The position numbers and the translations under genes were made by a program. Shown piece by piece: positions 25,027 through 34,632 of a stretch of 64,000 nt of DNA. This DNA comes from Firmicutes bacterium UBA5227. GTDB lineage: Bacteria; Bacillota; Clostridia; Tissierellales; Sedimentibacteraceae. The notes under the pieces were generated by a model. It had not been told where the DNA came from. It did no database searches and saw only the letters and a program-made list of their open reading frames with translations. The stretch covers positions 34,468 to 98,467 of the forward strand of contig DHUT01000078.1 of NCBI GenBank assembly GCA_002409285.1, written 5' to 3'. Within the stretch, counting starts at the first letter, position 1; each line of letters starts with the position of its first letter.

Positions 25027-26994
25027 TTAGTTTATTGTATGCATATACTTCTCTGCTTCATACCATGGCACGGTGAAAGAAGTTCCCTTTGCACAGAAAA
25101 CAGATGTTGATGTATTCTCTGTATCTCTTTCCTTGTCATATCCTGTTTTGTTGATTACATCAGCAGAATTTCCACACAAGTCATATCCGTCATACATTAA
25201 GCTTATACTTCCCATACCCCTGGTAAATGATATGAGCTCAGTGGTATAATCCATAAAGGATTCCACAGGTCCTCTTCCTTTTATATAAACATTTCCACAA
25301 TTGATAACAGGCGGTTCACAAGTACCTCTTAATTTTTGTATATCCGACATAATTTTTCCAACGTAAGTTTCTTCAGCATAAATCTCAAAGCTATAAAACG
25401 GCTCTAATAAAATAGATTCTGCTTTTTCCAGGCCTTGTCTTATTGCCCTGTAGGTAGCTTCTCTGAAATCGCCGCCTTCAGTATGTTTAATATGGTAACG
25501 TCCATCAGTTAAAATTATTTTCATGTCCGTTATTGGAGAACCGGTTAACACTCCTTTATGAACTCTTTCAAAAACATGGTTTTCTATTGTATTCTGATAA
25601 TTTAAAATTAAATTATCAACATGGCACCGGCTCTCATAGGTGATTCCGCTGCCACGGGCAGTTGGCATTAGCTTTAACTGTACTTCCGCATAATGACGGA
25701 GCGGTTCAAAATGCCCATACCCCGTTACCTCTGATAATATAGTTTCTCTGTATTCAACCTGTGGTTTTTCAAAACCAACTGATATTCCAAATCGGGACTT
25801 CATAACATCCTCTAATATCTCAAGCTGAATTTTTCCCATTACACTAATTAATATATCTTCCGTTTCTTCTCTATATGTAACCGATAAAGCCGGATCTTCA
25901 GCTTCCAGCATTCGTAGTTTTTCCATTAATATTGTCACATCTGTATTATCTAATATATTTACCCTTGATTTAAGTGCTGCAGTCAGATGAAAATTGTTAA
26001 CTTCTTCTACTGTTGTTTCACCTGATTTTATCATAGTGCCGCATACAGGAGATTTAAGCCCTACAACAGCAACAACATCTCCGGCTGATATGTCATTTTT
26101 AGTTTCATATTTTTTACCCTTATAAACTCTTATTTCATTGACCTTTTCTGAAGATGTTAAATCGCCTTTTTTAAATATAAATTCATCTTTAATACACAGC
26201 CTTCCGGATAAAGCCTTTATAAATGTCAGCCGTATTCCCTTTTCATCATGTCGTATCTTGTAAACCTTTCCCGAAAAACAATTGTCTTCTTTCTCCTGAT
26301 ATTCTGTTTTTGACAGCATTGAAAATATTTCTAAAAAATTATCTAATCCAATTCCTTTTAAAGCTGAGCCTTTCATTAATGGGAAGCAAAGCCTGTTTTT
26401 TATAAGCCTTATCACAACTTCTGATAAATCCTTTGCACTATAACCTTCCTGTAAATAAGATTCTAAAAAAACATCATCCCTGTCTGCTGCAAATTCAGCT
26501 GTTTGCTGATTAATTATATCTTCTGCAGAATTAAGAAACAGTATATCACCGGTAAGCTTGTTTTTTATGTCATTTATTATAACCTGCAGGTTAAAACTTT
26601 CTATGTCAGTTTTATTAATAAAAAAGAAGGTAGGAATATTGTATGAATTCAATAGATTAAATAAAGTTGTAGTGTGAGCCTGAACCCCCGAACTGCCGCT
26701 TATTATTAAAATCGCATAATCAAGGGCAGACATGGAGCGTTCAGTTTCTGCCGAGAAATCCATATGTCCCGGTGTATCTATAATATAATAAGTATCATTA
26801 TTAAATTCAAAAATTCCCTGATCAGAAAAAATTGTAATTCCTCTTTTCTGTTCTATTTCATTAGTATCCATACTTGAAGTCTTATGATCAACTCTTCCTA
26901 AATTTCGTATGCTGCCTGTATTATAAAGAAGTTGTTCTGTGAAAGTAGTTTTCCCTGCATCCACATGAGCAAAAATTCCTATTGTTTTTTTCAT
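25027..26994 (-). CDS. TetM/EF-G-like translational GTPase
   Basis: 655 residues with the GTPase motifs IFAHVDAGKTT (G1), RGITI (G2), DTPGHMDF (G3) and NKTD (G4), followed by EF-G-like domains II-V. Length and order match ribosomal protection proteins such as Tet(M). In domain IV the sequence around HTEGGDFREATYRAIRQGL lacks the YSPVST loop of Tet(M) and looks closer to a divergent clade annotated as translation factor GTPases. It may release a ribosome-targeting drug or do another ribosome job; tetracycline resistance should not be assumed. The ATG at 26994 starts the protein at MKKTIGIF, with AAAGAGAG upstream. It follows ade by 65 nt. Confidence 0.8.
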   Translation of the reverse strand: MKKTIGIFAHVDAGKTTFTEQLLYNTGSIRNLGRVDHKTSSMDTNEIEQKRGITIFSDQGIFEFNNDTYYIIDTPGHMDFSAETERSMSALDYAILIISGSSGVQAHTTTLFNLLNSYNIPTFFFINKTDIESFNLQVIINDIKNKLTGDILFLNSAEDIINQQTAEFAADRDDVFLESYLQEGYSAKDLSEVVIRLIKNRLCFPLMKGSALKGIGLDNFLEIFSMLSKTEYQEKEDNCFSGKVYKIRHDEKGIRLTFIKALSGRLCIKDEFIFKKGDLTSSEKVNEIRVYKGKKYETKNDISAGDVVAVVGLKSPVCGTMIKSGETTVEEVNNFHLTAALKSRVNILDNTDVTILMEKLRMLEAEDPALSVTYREETEDILISVMGKIQLEILEDVMKSRFGISVGFEKPQVEYRETILSEVTGYGHFEPLRHYAEVQLKLMPTARGSGITYESRCHVDNLILNYQNTIENHVFERVHKGVLTGSPITDMKIILTDGRYHIKHTEGGDFREATYRAIRQGLEKAESILLEPFYSFEIYAEETYVGKIMSDIQKLRGTCEPPVINCGNVYIKGRGPVESFMDYTTELISFTRGMGSISLMYDGYDLCGNSADVINKTGYDKERDTENTSTSVFCAKGTSFTVPWYEAEKYMHTIN

Positions 26995-27059
26995 AGTAAC
27001 TCTCTTTCTGTCTGATATAATTTTACAGCATAGTCCGCAGAAGTAAATAGTATGGTACA

Positions 27060-28793
27060 CTAAAAGGTTACATCTGTTAAGCACTGATTTTCACAGTCAA
27101 TTAATCCATGACCGTTAAGCCTTAGCTTAGGAATTACTGGTAGGCTTACAAAGGACAACGTCATAAAAGGGTCTATTCCTTCTGAAACACCAAGTTGTAA
27201 TGCTGTAAGTTTCAGATGCTCCAATTTTTTATCAACAACCTCTATTGTTTCCTGACTCATAAGTCCTGCAATAGGCAATGGAAGCTCTCCCAGTATTTTA
27301 CCATCCTTTGCAATTGCAAGTCCGCCATTTTGCTCTCTGACTGAATTTGCGGCAATTACCATATCCTCATCATTTGTTCCTACCACAATAAGATTATGTG
27401 AGTCATGTGCCACGCTGGTAGCTATTGCTCCTGCTTTTAGTCCATAGCCCTGTAAAAACCCGACTCCAACATGACCTGTATTGTGATGACGTTCAAAAAC
27501 AGCCAACTTAACCAAATCCTGTGAAAGGTTCACTCCCGGAGCCAATCCGTCACTCTGCGTCCATTCAGTAATAATTTCTTCTGTCAACAATTGGTGTTCT
27601 ATGAGCTTGATAGCACGAATATGGTCTCCCTTCTTTTTTATTTTCAATTGATCCGAACTTATGGTAATCATATGAAAGGAGTTCCATATTTTTTTATTTT
27701 CGGGAAGTTTATACGGTTGTTTTTTCAGCATATTTCCGTCCTGTGCCGCCAGCTTGCCATCAATATACACCTGATGCACCTCAATATCTTTCAAGTCGGA
27801 TAATACTGCCAGATCTGCACGGTATCCCGGTGCTACAGCACCTGATTCCTTTAAATTAAAATATTGTGCCGTATGAAGGGTACACATTTTAATTGCTGTT
27901 ACCGGATCAACGCCCAAACTAACAGCCTTTCGTATTACTGCATCCATATGCCCATCACGAAGCAAATCACCCGGATGACGGTCATCTGTTACAAACATGC
28001 ATCGATTAGAATACGGCTTTTTACACAATGGCAGCAATGCTTCCATATTCCTGGCAGCGGTTCCTTCCCGAACCATTATCCATTGACCACGCCGCAGTTT
28101 TTCCATTGCTTCATCCATTGAAGCACACTCATGATCCGACTGTACACCGGCTGCAACATAAGCATTAGTCTGTTTACCCCGGAGTCCCGGTGCATGACCG
28201 TCCACTATTTTACCAAATTTTTTTGCATCTGCAACCTTAGTAAGTATTTCTTCATTACCTTTTATTGTCTGATGTGCATCCATTAGTTCAGCCAGTCCCA
28301 GGACACGTTCATTATCATAATATCTCCGAAGCTGTTCTGCTGCTAACACTTCTCCCGGCTCATCAAATTTACTCGACGGCACGCAGGAAGGAAGAGTAAA
28401 ATACACCTTCATCATCAAATCATCGGTTGCTTTTAGCATATAATCTATTCCTTCTGTTCCGGCAACATTCGCAATTTCATGGGGATCAGCCACAATTGCC
28501 GTAGTTCCTCCAGGTAAGGATGCACGCTCAAATTCTCCGGGAGCAAGCATGGATGATTCCAGATGCATATGACCATCAATAAACCCCGGGCAAATGAAGC
28601 ACCCTTGCAAATCTACTTCCATGTCACCCTCATATTTCCCCAATCCCACAATGTAACCATCTGAAATAGCCACATCCGTTTCTTCCAACTCTTCAGTAAA
28701 TACATTAACAACTTTAGCCGATTTCAAAACAAGCTGTGCCTTTTTTGATCCTGATGCAGACAAAATTATATTTTTTCTTTTCTGGCAATCCAT
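27060..28793 (-). CDS. ade: Adenine deaminase
   Basis: 577 residues of the amidohydrolase-type adenine deaminase. It has a metal-binding FIDGHMHLESSM, a conserved ADPHEIANVAG, VDGHAPGLRG, and the FVTDDRHPGDLL motif. It converts adenine to hypoxanthine and ammonia in purine salvage. The ATG at 28793 is preferred to an in-frame start at 28826, with GGAGG 10 nt upstream. No purine riboswitch is visible in the leader. Confidence 0.92.
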   Translation of the reverse strand: MDCQKRKNIILSASGSKKAQLVLKSAKVVNVFTEELEETDVAISDGYIVGLGKYEGDMEVDLQGCFICPGFIDGHMHLESSMLAPGEFERASLPGGTTAIVADPHEIANVAGTEGIDYMLKATDDLMMKVYFTLPSCVPSSKFDEPGEVLAAEQLRRYYDNERVLGLAELMDAHQTIKGNEEILTKVADAKKFGKIVDGHAPGLRGKQTNAYVAAGVQSDHECASMDEAMEKLRRGQWIMVREGTAARNMEALLPLCKKPYSNRCMFVTDDRHPGDLLRDGHMDAVIRKAVSLGVDPVTAIKMCTLHTAQYFNLKESGAVAPGYRADLAVLSDLKDIEVHQVYIDGKLAAQDGNMLKKQPYKLPENKKIWNSFHMITISSDQLKIKKKGDHIRAIKLIEHQLLTEEIITEWTQSDGLAPGVNLSQDLVKLAVFERHHNTGHVGVGFLQGYGLKAGAIATSVAHDSHNLIVVGTNDEDMVIAANSVREQNGGLAIAKDGKILGELPLPIAGLMSQETIEVVDKKLEHLKLTALQLGVSEGIDPFMTLSFVSLPVIPKLRLNGHGLIDCENQCLTDVTF

Positions 28794-28875
28794 TTTAGTC
28801 GTTCCTCCATATATGCAAAATCTCAAGGACTTCAGTAAGCAGGCAATCTGTCAGCTCTCATAATACCTTTCAGCA

Positions 28876-28899
28876 ATTATAACCGCTGTTTTCGAAAAC
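28876..28899 (-). promoter_or_regulatory. Possible ade promoter with palindrome
   Basis: A TATAAT box (28876-28881, minus strand) is adjoined upstream by the perfect 12-bp palindrome GTTTTCGAAAAC (28888-28899), which would fall in the spacer. This suggests a repressor site. No clear -35 box is seen. Confidence 0.35.
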
Positions 28900-28991
28900 T
28901 GCAGATATGCTCAATATTATTACCCATTTATAATTATTGTTACTATACATCATCCGTCTGCATTTAACAAGAAAAACTAAAGAAAATAATT

Positions 28992-29669
28992 TTAGTGTTG
29001 TATTAGCTGAATTAGCTCCTTCAGCCTGAGCTTATCAATTTCACCTGAAAATAATTTATCATACCTTACGGCAGTTCCAAAGTGATATTGTGGAGCAATG
29101 GTTTGTTCTGCTATTGGTTTAATGTTGTCAAGGGTTAAGCCGCCCCCAACCATTATGTTTACATGTCCTGAGTTTTTAATCATTTCTTTAATGACAGGAA
29201 TATTTTCTGTTATAATCCCTTTCCCTCCGGAAGTCAGTACTGTTTTAATCTGAGGGTACCCGGAAAGCAATTTTATACCTCCCACAATATCAGGAAGCTC
29301 ATCGATTGCTCTGTGAAATGTTACTTCCAGTCCTCCGCAAACCTCCAGCAATTCCCGGAGACTGTTTTCGCATACCTCTTCAGCTTCATTCAAAACTCCA
29401 AATACCACACCGTTTGCTCCCAAATTTCCGGCTGTTTCTATATCCCTTTTCATTACTGCTAATTCCTCTTTTGTATATGTAAATGATTTTGAATGAGGTC
29501 TTATCATAACATTTACCGGAATGCTGACCGACTTAACGACCTCTTCTATCATCCCATAGCTGGGAGTCAGACCTCCTTCTGAAAAAGCACTGACCAGCTC
29601 TATTCTGTCTGCTCCGCAATCCTCAATACTTCTTGCATCATTTGGTGTTACAGCGATTATTTCAATCAT
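28992..29669 (-). CDS. cutC: CutC-family protein
   Basis: About 225 residues of the CutC TIM-barrel family: N-terminal MIEIIAVTPNDARSIEDCGADRIELVS, VMIRPHSKSFTYT, VFGVLNE, FHRAIDE, VLTSGG and INIMVGGGL-like VNIMVGGGL. CutC was named for copper tolerance, but the role in Firmicutes is uncertain. It is often found beside sugar catabolism genes, as here beside the amino-sugar cluster. The ATG at 29669 is chosen with AGGAGAGG upstream; the longer frame to 29753 adds non-conserved residues. Confidence 0.85.
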   Translation of the reverse strand: MIEIIAVTPNDARSIEDCGADRIELVSAFSEGGLTPSYGMIEEVVKSVSIPVNVMIRPHSKSFTYTKEELAVMKRDIETAGNLGANGVVFGVLNEAEEVCENSLRELLEVCGGLEVTFHRAIDELPDIVGGIKLLSGYPQIKTVLTSGGKGIITENIPVIKEMIKNSGHVNIMVGGGLTLDNIKPIAEQTIAPQYHFGTAVRYDKLFSGEIDKLRLKELIQLIQH

Positions 29670-29831
29670 ATCCAACCTCTCCTGTCTTCGCATCTGATTA
29701 ACGGCTTTTGCCGGTATCTTATACAATTTTACAGTTTTACCATCCATAGTCATTTGTTATATAGTAAGTAAACATTATACTTAAACGTAAGTATAGATCT
29801 TATGAATAGATTTTCCGTACTGTTCTGCTAT

Positions 29832-32429
29832 CTATATTTGCAAATTAATTATTTTCAGCAATAGGTTCACAATTCCCACATTGTAACCGCTGCAGGCATA
29901 AATACCCCGGCTGTCTTTCGCAATCACAGTAAGCGGCAGGTTCTCCGGATTAACATACATCCTGCGAGCCATGGTTTCTGCCGTGTCAGAGAAATCAGAA
30001 AAATACACCTTTGCGCCGGGTATTGCTTTAAGCACTCCCCTAAAGGTATCATTCTCAAATGCTTTATCACCACGAATAATGAAATTTATATCGCATTCCG
30101 TCCTGTTAACCTCTTCACGGGATTGTATAAACTCATTAAGAATATGCTCAGTAGGCTCATGTCCTTCTTCCAGCCATATAAACACAGCTGCTCTTCCTGT
30201 ACTTACAGCCTCTGATGTAGTTACTTCATCTTCATAATAAAGCCTGAAAGGAGTAAAAAATATATCTGTAATCAGATTTGATATTTCCATCTGGCGTAGT
30301 GAAATATCGAGAGTCTTTGTCCTGCCTGCTTCGAGGCTGAAACAGTACTTCCTTGCAAACTGATTGCCGTTAGGAAGTCTATTTGAGGTAATAATGCGAT
30401 AGCTGCCCGGGTTTAGTGAACATTCCATCCTTCCATTTTTCCAGACAAAATCAGAAAAATCCAGAGTTTTATATGAACCTTCATTTAAGACAGCCATGGT
30501 CCAGTTCTGTAAATAAACCCATTTCTCTAAACCTCCTGTAAGAATCAGACCTGACCTTTCACCATATTCACATAGATCATCCTCAACACTTTTGAATTCA
30601 CCATTCTCGTAATACTCGGCAGTCATAGTTACTGTATTAATTCGTGCAGGAATACCCAACGTCCTGCAAATTGCCGTAAAAAGTATTCTTTGTTCCTTTA
30701 ACCCTGCATATCCACTGAGAATAGTTCCTTTCGGTGTACCTGTCAGACGATCATTTTGCCTGCCGGGATTTGATCGGAACTTTGAAACATATTCCCATAC
30801 CTTCCCGGGATGTTCCCGAAAAAGTTCTATTTTATGCTTGTTAAATAATGTTAAAATAAATTCACGGTATGGTGTAAGCTCCTCATAATATGCTCTCGGA
30901 CACATAATATAACGCAAAAATATTTCCTGAGGATAATCCTTTTGATATTTCAATGAGTATATAAAATGCTCACGTAGAACATTGCACTTTACATCTCTGT
31001 AATCTTTTTTCTTAAGACATTTAAGTAACTTAAGCCGCAGTTCTTTATCTGTAACTAAATCATCTAAATCATCTGAATCATCTAAATCATCTAAATCATC
31101 TGAGTTCATAGCTAAAAAATCGTAAATCTCACAAAAGTTACCCTCTGCAGCCTTTAAAATATCTGTAACTTCACCGAAACTGGTGAATTGAACAGCAAGC
31201 TCTTCCGCCTTTTCCTCCTGATAAAAGCTGTTAGCATATTCTTTGCGCTTAAGGTGCGCTTTTTCTATAATCAGGCTTCGCTCATTCTCTTGCTCTTCGG
31301 TAAGCTCTGCACTGTTTTTCATGCTGTCTTTTGGAGCGGTAAAGTCAAAATCCTCACAGTATTCTGTTTCTGTAAACACAGCATGTGAAAAATCCAATAC
31401 TACAGAATTACTGTCAGCTGTATTAACGAATGCTTCCGCAAATTTGCAGTCCTTCACCGCATGTATGTGTATACTGCCAAATCCCAGGGTTAGACCTGCA
31501 TTCCCGGATTCATCGGTTGTAATTGATGCGATGGGGAAAAATTCCGAGCCGTTCAGCACCTCAAAATGCACTATAACTCCTGCAACGGGCAGCTCATCCT
31601 TTACAGTAACGGTGAAATATCCGGACGGTGCATAGCGGCTTACTTCGTTGAGAATAAGCGTTTGACCCTCACGGGAAATGACTTCCTCCCCTTCAACAGG
31701 CAGATAAGCCTTTGTATCCACCAGCATTGCCCTTCCTGAAGCATTATCAAACCAGCCTTTGTTAAGAACAGGCTCCGGTTCGCATGCTCCAAGATAGTAC
31801 CACTCTCCGTCACACCACACCTCAACCCATGCGTGGTTATCATCGCAGTGAGCCCACCTGGGGGTATACACCTGCCGGGCTGGAATACCGACACTGCGAA
31901 GGGCAGTAACCAGTAATGTCGACTCTTCACCGCACCTTCCGTATGAAGATTTTAACACTGTCAGCGGAGAAGCTGTTCTGTCATCCGTACTCTGATATAT
32001 TACATGTTCCGCGCACCATGTGTTAACCTCAAGAGCTGCTTTTTTCATGCTTTTTCCATTGATCCTATCTCTCAGAGCATCGTAGAAAAACCTCCTGCAG
32101 TCTTCCACCGCTTCATTATTAATGCGATAATACAGAACATAGTTAAAGAATATATCCTCCGGAACAGGCTCTTTCCACTGAGAGTTATCAGCAAGAAACA
32201 CTCCAAAGTCAGCAAATTTTTTATATAAATCAAAATCATAGTCTCCAATATCGGAAGCGGTCATGGTGCTGTAGAAAAACTCCAAAATAACTTGTACATC
32301 ATCGCTGCAATTTTTCAATTGTGTAAGAATGTCCTTTTCAAGCAAGCCTAACTGTAAGTTTTCATTAAACTTATCACGAATTACCCTTTGTATATTCTTT
32401 GAAAAAATCACCTTAGTTCCCTCCGACAC
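29832..32429 (-). CDS. Large transglutaminase-like protein with C-terminal thioredoxin-like domain
   Basis: 865 residues. The transglutaminase core has Cys166 in SSYGRCGEES, His199 in DDNHAWVEVW, and an acidic third position in the LGACEPEP segment. A beta-rich middle part follows (about 260-340). A second transglutaminase-like segment lies around GYAGLKEQRILFTAICRTLGIPARIN (Leu replacing Cys, so probably inactive). The last 110 residues look thioredoxin-like. No signal peptide is seen. A 15-residue Asp-Asp-Leu tract lies near residue 450. The gene overlaps the ROK kinase gene by 22 nt, so it belongs to the NagA operon and may act on an N-acetylated glycopeptide or glycosylamine; this is inference. 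Confidence 0.75.
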   Translation of the reverse strand: MSEGTKVIFSKNIQRVIRDKFNENLQLGLLEKDILTQLKNCSDDVQVILEFFYSTMTASDIGDYDFDLYKKFADFGVFLADNSQWKEPVPEDIFFNYVLYYRINNEAVEDCRRFFYDALRDRINGKSMKKAALEVNTWCAEHVIYQSTDDRTASPLTVLKSSYGRCGEESTLLVTALRSVGIPARQVYTPRWAHCDDNHAWVEVWCDGEWYYLGACEPEPVLNKGWFDNASGRAMLVDTKAYLPVEGEEVISREGQTLILNEVSRYAPSGYFTVTVKDELPVAGVIVHFEVLNGSEFFPIASITTDESGNAGLTLGFGSIHIHAVKDCKFAEAFVNTADSNSVVLDFSHAVFTETEYCEDFDFTAPKDSMKNSAELTEEQENERSLIIEKAHLKRKEYANSFYQEEKAEELAVQFTSFGEVTDILKAAEGNFCEIYDFLAMNSDDLDDLDDSDDLDDLVTDKELRLKLLKCLKKKDYRDVKCNVLREHFIYSLKYQKDYPQEIFLRYIMCPRAYYEELTPYREFILTLFNKHKIELFREHPGKVWEYVSKFRSNPGRQNDRLTGTPKGTILSGYAGLKEQRILFTAICRTLGIPARINTVTMTAEYYENGEFKSVEDDLCEYGERSGLILTGGLEKWVYLQNWTMAVLNEGSYKTLDFSDFVWKNGRMECSLNPGSYRIITSNRLPNGNQFARKYCFSLEAGRTKTLDISLRQMEISNLITDIFFTPFRLYYEDEVTTSEAVSTGRAAVFIWLEEGHEPTEHILNEFIQSREEVNRTECDINFIIRGDKAFENDTFRGVLKAIPGAKVYFSDFSDTAETMARRMYVNPENLPLTVIAKDSRGIYACSGYNVGIVNLLLKIINLQI
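31056..31100. repeat. Five tandem 9-bp units
   Basis: TAAATCATC repeated five times, the third unit with one change. It encodes the acidic DDL-DDL-DDS-DDL-DDL tract of the transglutaminase-like protein. Unit gain or loss keeps the frame. Confidence 0.9.
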
Positions 32430-33403
32430 TCACTTTCAAAACTTTTACCATCATTGTTATAGTACCCAAGAAAAGCCGATCCAATTATCCCTGCACTATT
32501 TCCAAGAGATGCAGGCACTATTTCACCATATCTTACATCCTTTGAAAATACCATTTCATTTACCTTTTTTTTCACCTGTTCAATGGGAAAATTCTCTGAT
32601 TCTGACACTCCGCCTCCTAAGGCAATTATATCCGGATCAAGCATATTGTATATATTCAGTATGCCTATAGCCAGATATTTGCACATCCTGTCAACTGTCT
32701 CCAGTGCCAGTGCATCGCCTTTTTTGGCCGCCTCAAAAATGATTTCTGCAGTGATATTCTCTGCTTTATTGAAAGCTGACTCAAGTATCAATGTTTTCAC
32801 TCTGTCATTGCTGATTCTGTGCTGTGCATATTTTATGATGGCTGAAGCAGATGCAAAAGTTTCAAAACACCCGTTATTTCCGCAGTTGCAGTCATAAAAA
32901 TTCTCTCCTATTATTGTATGTCCAATTTCAGATCCAGCAGCATGGCTTCCTCTGTAAATGCTCCCATTAATTATTATCCCGCTTCCAATTCCCGTTCCCA
33001 GCGTCAGCAATACTGAATTTTCGGCTCCCCTTGTAGAGCCAAACAGACTTTCACCCAGTCCGGCAGCCGTGGCATCATTCTCCACATAAACACTTTTCCC
33101 CAGCATGGAATTAAGCTCCGTTCCCAATTCGACATTTCTCCATGACAGATTAGAACAGTACAATACCCTGCCGGTAGTATATTCCACCGGTCCGGGAACG
33201 CCGATGCCAATTGAATGTATGTCCTCCATGCCAATACCCTGAGCCTCTGCCAGTTCTCTGATCTGCTCTGCCATTGTACGTATTATGGGAGTATATCCTC
33301 TTTGGGCATAAGTCGGTCTGGAATTCATTCTTAAAATATTCCCCTCAAAATCCACCAGTCCAACCTTTATGAACGTTCCGCCAAGATCAACCCCTATTAA
33401 CAT
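32408..33403 (-). CDS. ROK-family sugar kinase (glucose or N-acetyl amino sugar)
   Basis: 331 residues of the ROK family: N-terminal ATP motif IGVDLGGTFIKVGLVD, VENDATAAGLGE, the sugar-binding TLGTGIGSGI and GSEIGHTI (catalytic ExGH), and the zinc motif CNCGNNGCFE. It phosphorylates glucose, GlcNAc or ManNAc. It overlaps nagA by 17 nt, so it most likely makes GlcNAc-6-phosphate for NagA. The ATG at 33403 is chosen: AGGAGG is 5 nt before it and too close to the upstream GTG at 33409. Confidence 0.9.
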   Translation of the reverse strand: MLIGVDLGGTFIKVGLVDFEGNILRMNSRPTYAQRGYTPIIRTMAEQIRELAEAQGIGMEDIHSIGIGVPGPVEYTTGRVLYCSNLSWRNVELGTELNSMLGKSVYVENDATAAGLGESLFGSTRGAENSVLLTLGTGIGSGIIINGSIYRGSHAAGSEIGHTIIGENFYDCNCGNNGCFETFASASAIIKYAQHRISNDRVKTLILESAFNKAENITAEIIFEAAKKGDALALETVDRMCKYLAIGILNIYNMLDPDIIALGGGVSESENFPIEQVKKKVNEMVFSKDVRYGEIVPASLGNSAGIIGSAFLGYYNNDGKSFESECRRELR

Positions 33404-34544
33404 AAGCACCTCCTGTCATTCCTCGTGCCACCACCATTTTAAGCTCAAGTTTTTCGTCCAATATGACCAGATCTGCCCTTTTTCCTTCCCGAATCGATCC
33501 AATCTCTCCGTCCATGCCGATTGCAGAAGCAGGATTGATAGTAGCCGAACGTACGACCTGCTTTAACGGAATACCAAATCTGACCAGGTTTCTTACCTCA
33601 TTTAACATATTCGTGGTGGAACCTGCAAGCGTCCCATCCTCCAGCATTGCCATACCGTTTCTGTTGAAAACCTTCTGACCACCCAGCTCTGATTCTCCGT
33701 CTTGCAGCCCCGCCGCGCGCATCGAATCGCTGACTATAATGCTGCGTTTTTCCCCAAGCAGAAAAAATGCTGCACGAAGCACTGCAGGATGTATGTGTAT
33801 ACCATCGCATATGAGCTCGGCACTCACACCCGAAGAATCGAAAACTGCTCCTACAATCCCGGGCTCACGATGGTGAAGACCTGTCATGGCATTAAAAAGA
33901 TGAGCCACATGGGTACATCCCAGCCTGAAAGCCTCCATGGCCATATCGTAATCCGCATTGGAATGAGCAATGGACACAGTGCATAATTCAGAAGTCCGGG
34001 CAATAAATTCTCCGGCATTTTCACATTCCGGAGAAACGTCAACCAAGCGAATGGCACCTCTGCATTTATTGTAAAAGCTTAGAAATTCTTCAAAGTCCGG
34101 CGTACGAAGCGCCTCCTCCAATTGTGCACCTTTTTTCTCATGAGATAAGTAAGGGCCCTCCATATGTACTCCCAAAACTGAAGCGCCATCAGGAGGGTTA
34201 TCCATACAATCCCGCACAGCCGCAAGAGCTGAATCAATTTGTTCCACGGAACCTGCCATTGTGGTGGGACAGAAAGAAGTCACTCCATTCTTCAACAGGT
34301 GTGATGCCATGCATGCAATAGAACTTCGTGTACCGTCCATGGTATCCGCACCTGCACATCCATGAATATGAATATCCACAAAGCCCGGAAGTATCATACA
34401 CCCAGTCATGTCAAGCTCTTCCTCATTGTTTGTCCGGTCATTTATCCAATGGCTTATTTGTTCAATTCTATCGCCATCTGTCTGAATATCTGCCCTGACA
34501 AGCTCAAACTCATCATTAAAAATCATTGCGTTTTTTAAAATCAT
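33387..34544 (-). CDS. nagA: N-acetylglucosamine-6-phosphate deacetylase
   Basis: 385 residues with the NagA motifs VDIHIHGCAGADTMDG, HMEGPYLSHEKKGAQ (metal Glu), SIAHSNADYDMA, THLFN-like VAHLFNAMTGLHHREPG, ICDGIHIHP and SDSMRAAG. It deacetylates GlcNAc-6-phosphate to glucosamine-6-phosphate. NagB is not in the window. The ATG at 34544 has GGGAGG 6 nt upstream; the frame open to 34607 lacks conservation. It is the first gene of the nagA-ROK-transglutaminase operon. Confidence 0.93.
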   Translation of the reverse strand: MILKNAMIFNDEFELVRADIQTDGDRIEQISHWINDRTNNEEELDMTGCMILPGFVDIHIHGCAGADTMDGTRSSIACMASHLLKNGVTSFCPTTMAGSVEQIDSALAAVRDCMDNPPDGASVLGVHMEGPYLSHEKKGAQLEEALRTPDFEEFLSFYNKCRGAIRLVDVSPECENAGEFIARTSELCTVSIAHSNADYDMAMEAFRLGCTHVAHLFNAMTGLHHREPGIVGAVFDSSGVSAELICDGIHIHPAVLRAAFFLLGEKRSIIVSDSMRAAGLQDGESELGGQKVFNRNGMAMLEDGTLAGSTTNMLNEVRNLVRFGIPLKQVVRSATINPASAIGMDGEIGSIREGKRADLVILDEKLELKMVVARGMTGGAYVNRG

Positions 34545-34632
34545 ATTATTCCTCCCGTACAAATCAGACAAATACAAACAAAAAAGCATAGGCAGCAATC
34601 GTCCCACATACTCTTTTAGTCTTTGTACTATA

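Noticed and set aside
25027..26994. Calling the TetM-like gene a tetracycline resistance gene
   Set aside because: Domain IV differs from Tet(M) at the drug-displacing loop. Family membership alone does not show resistance.
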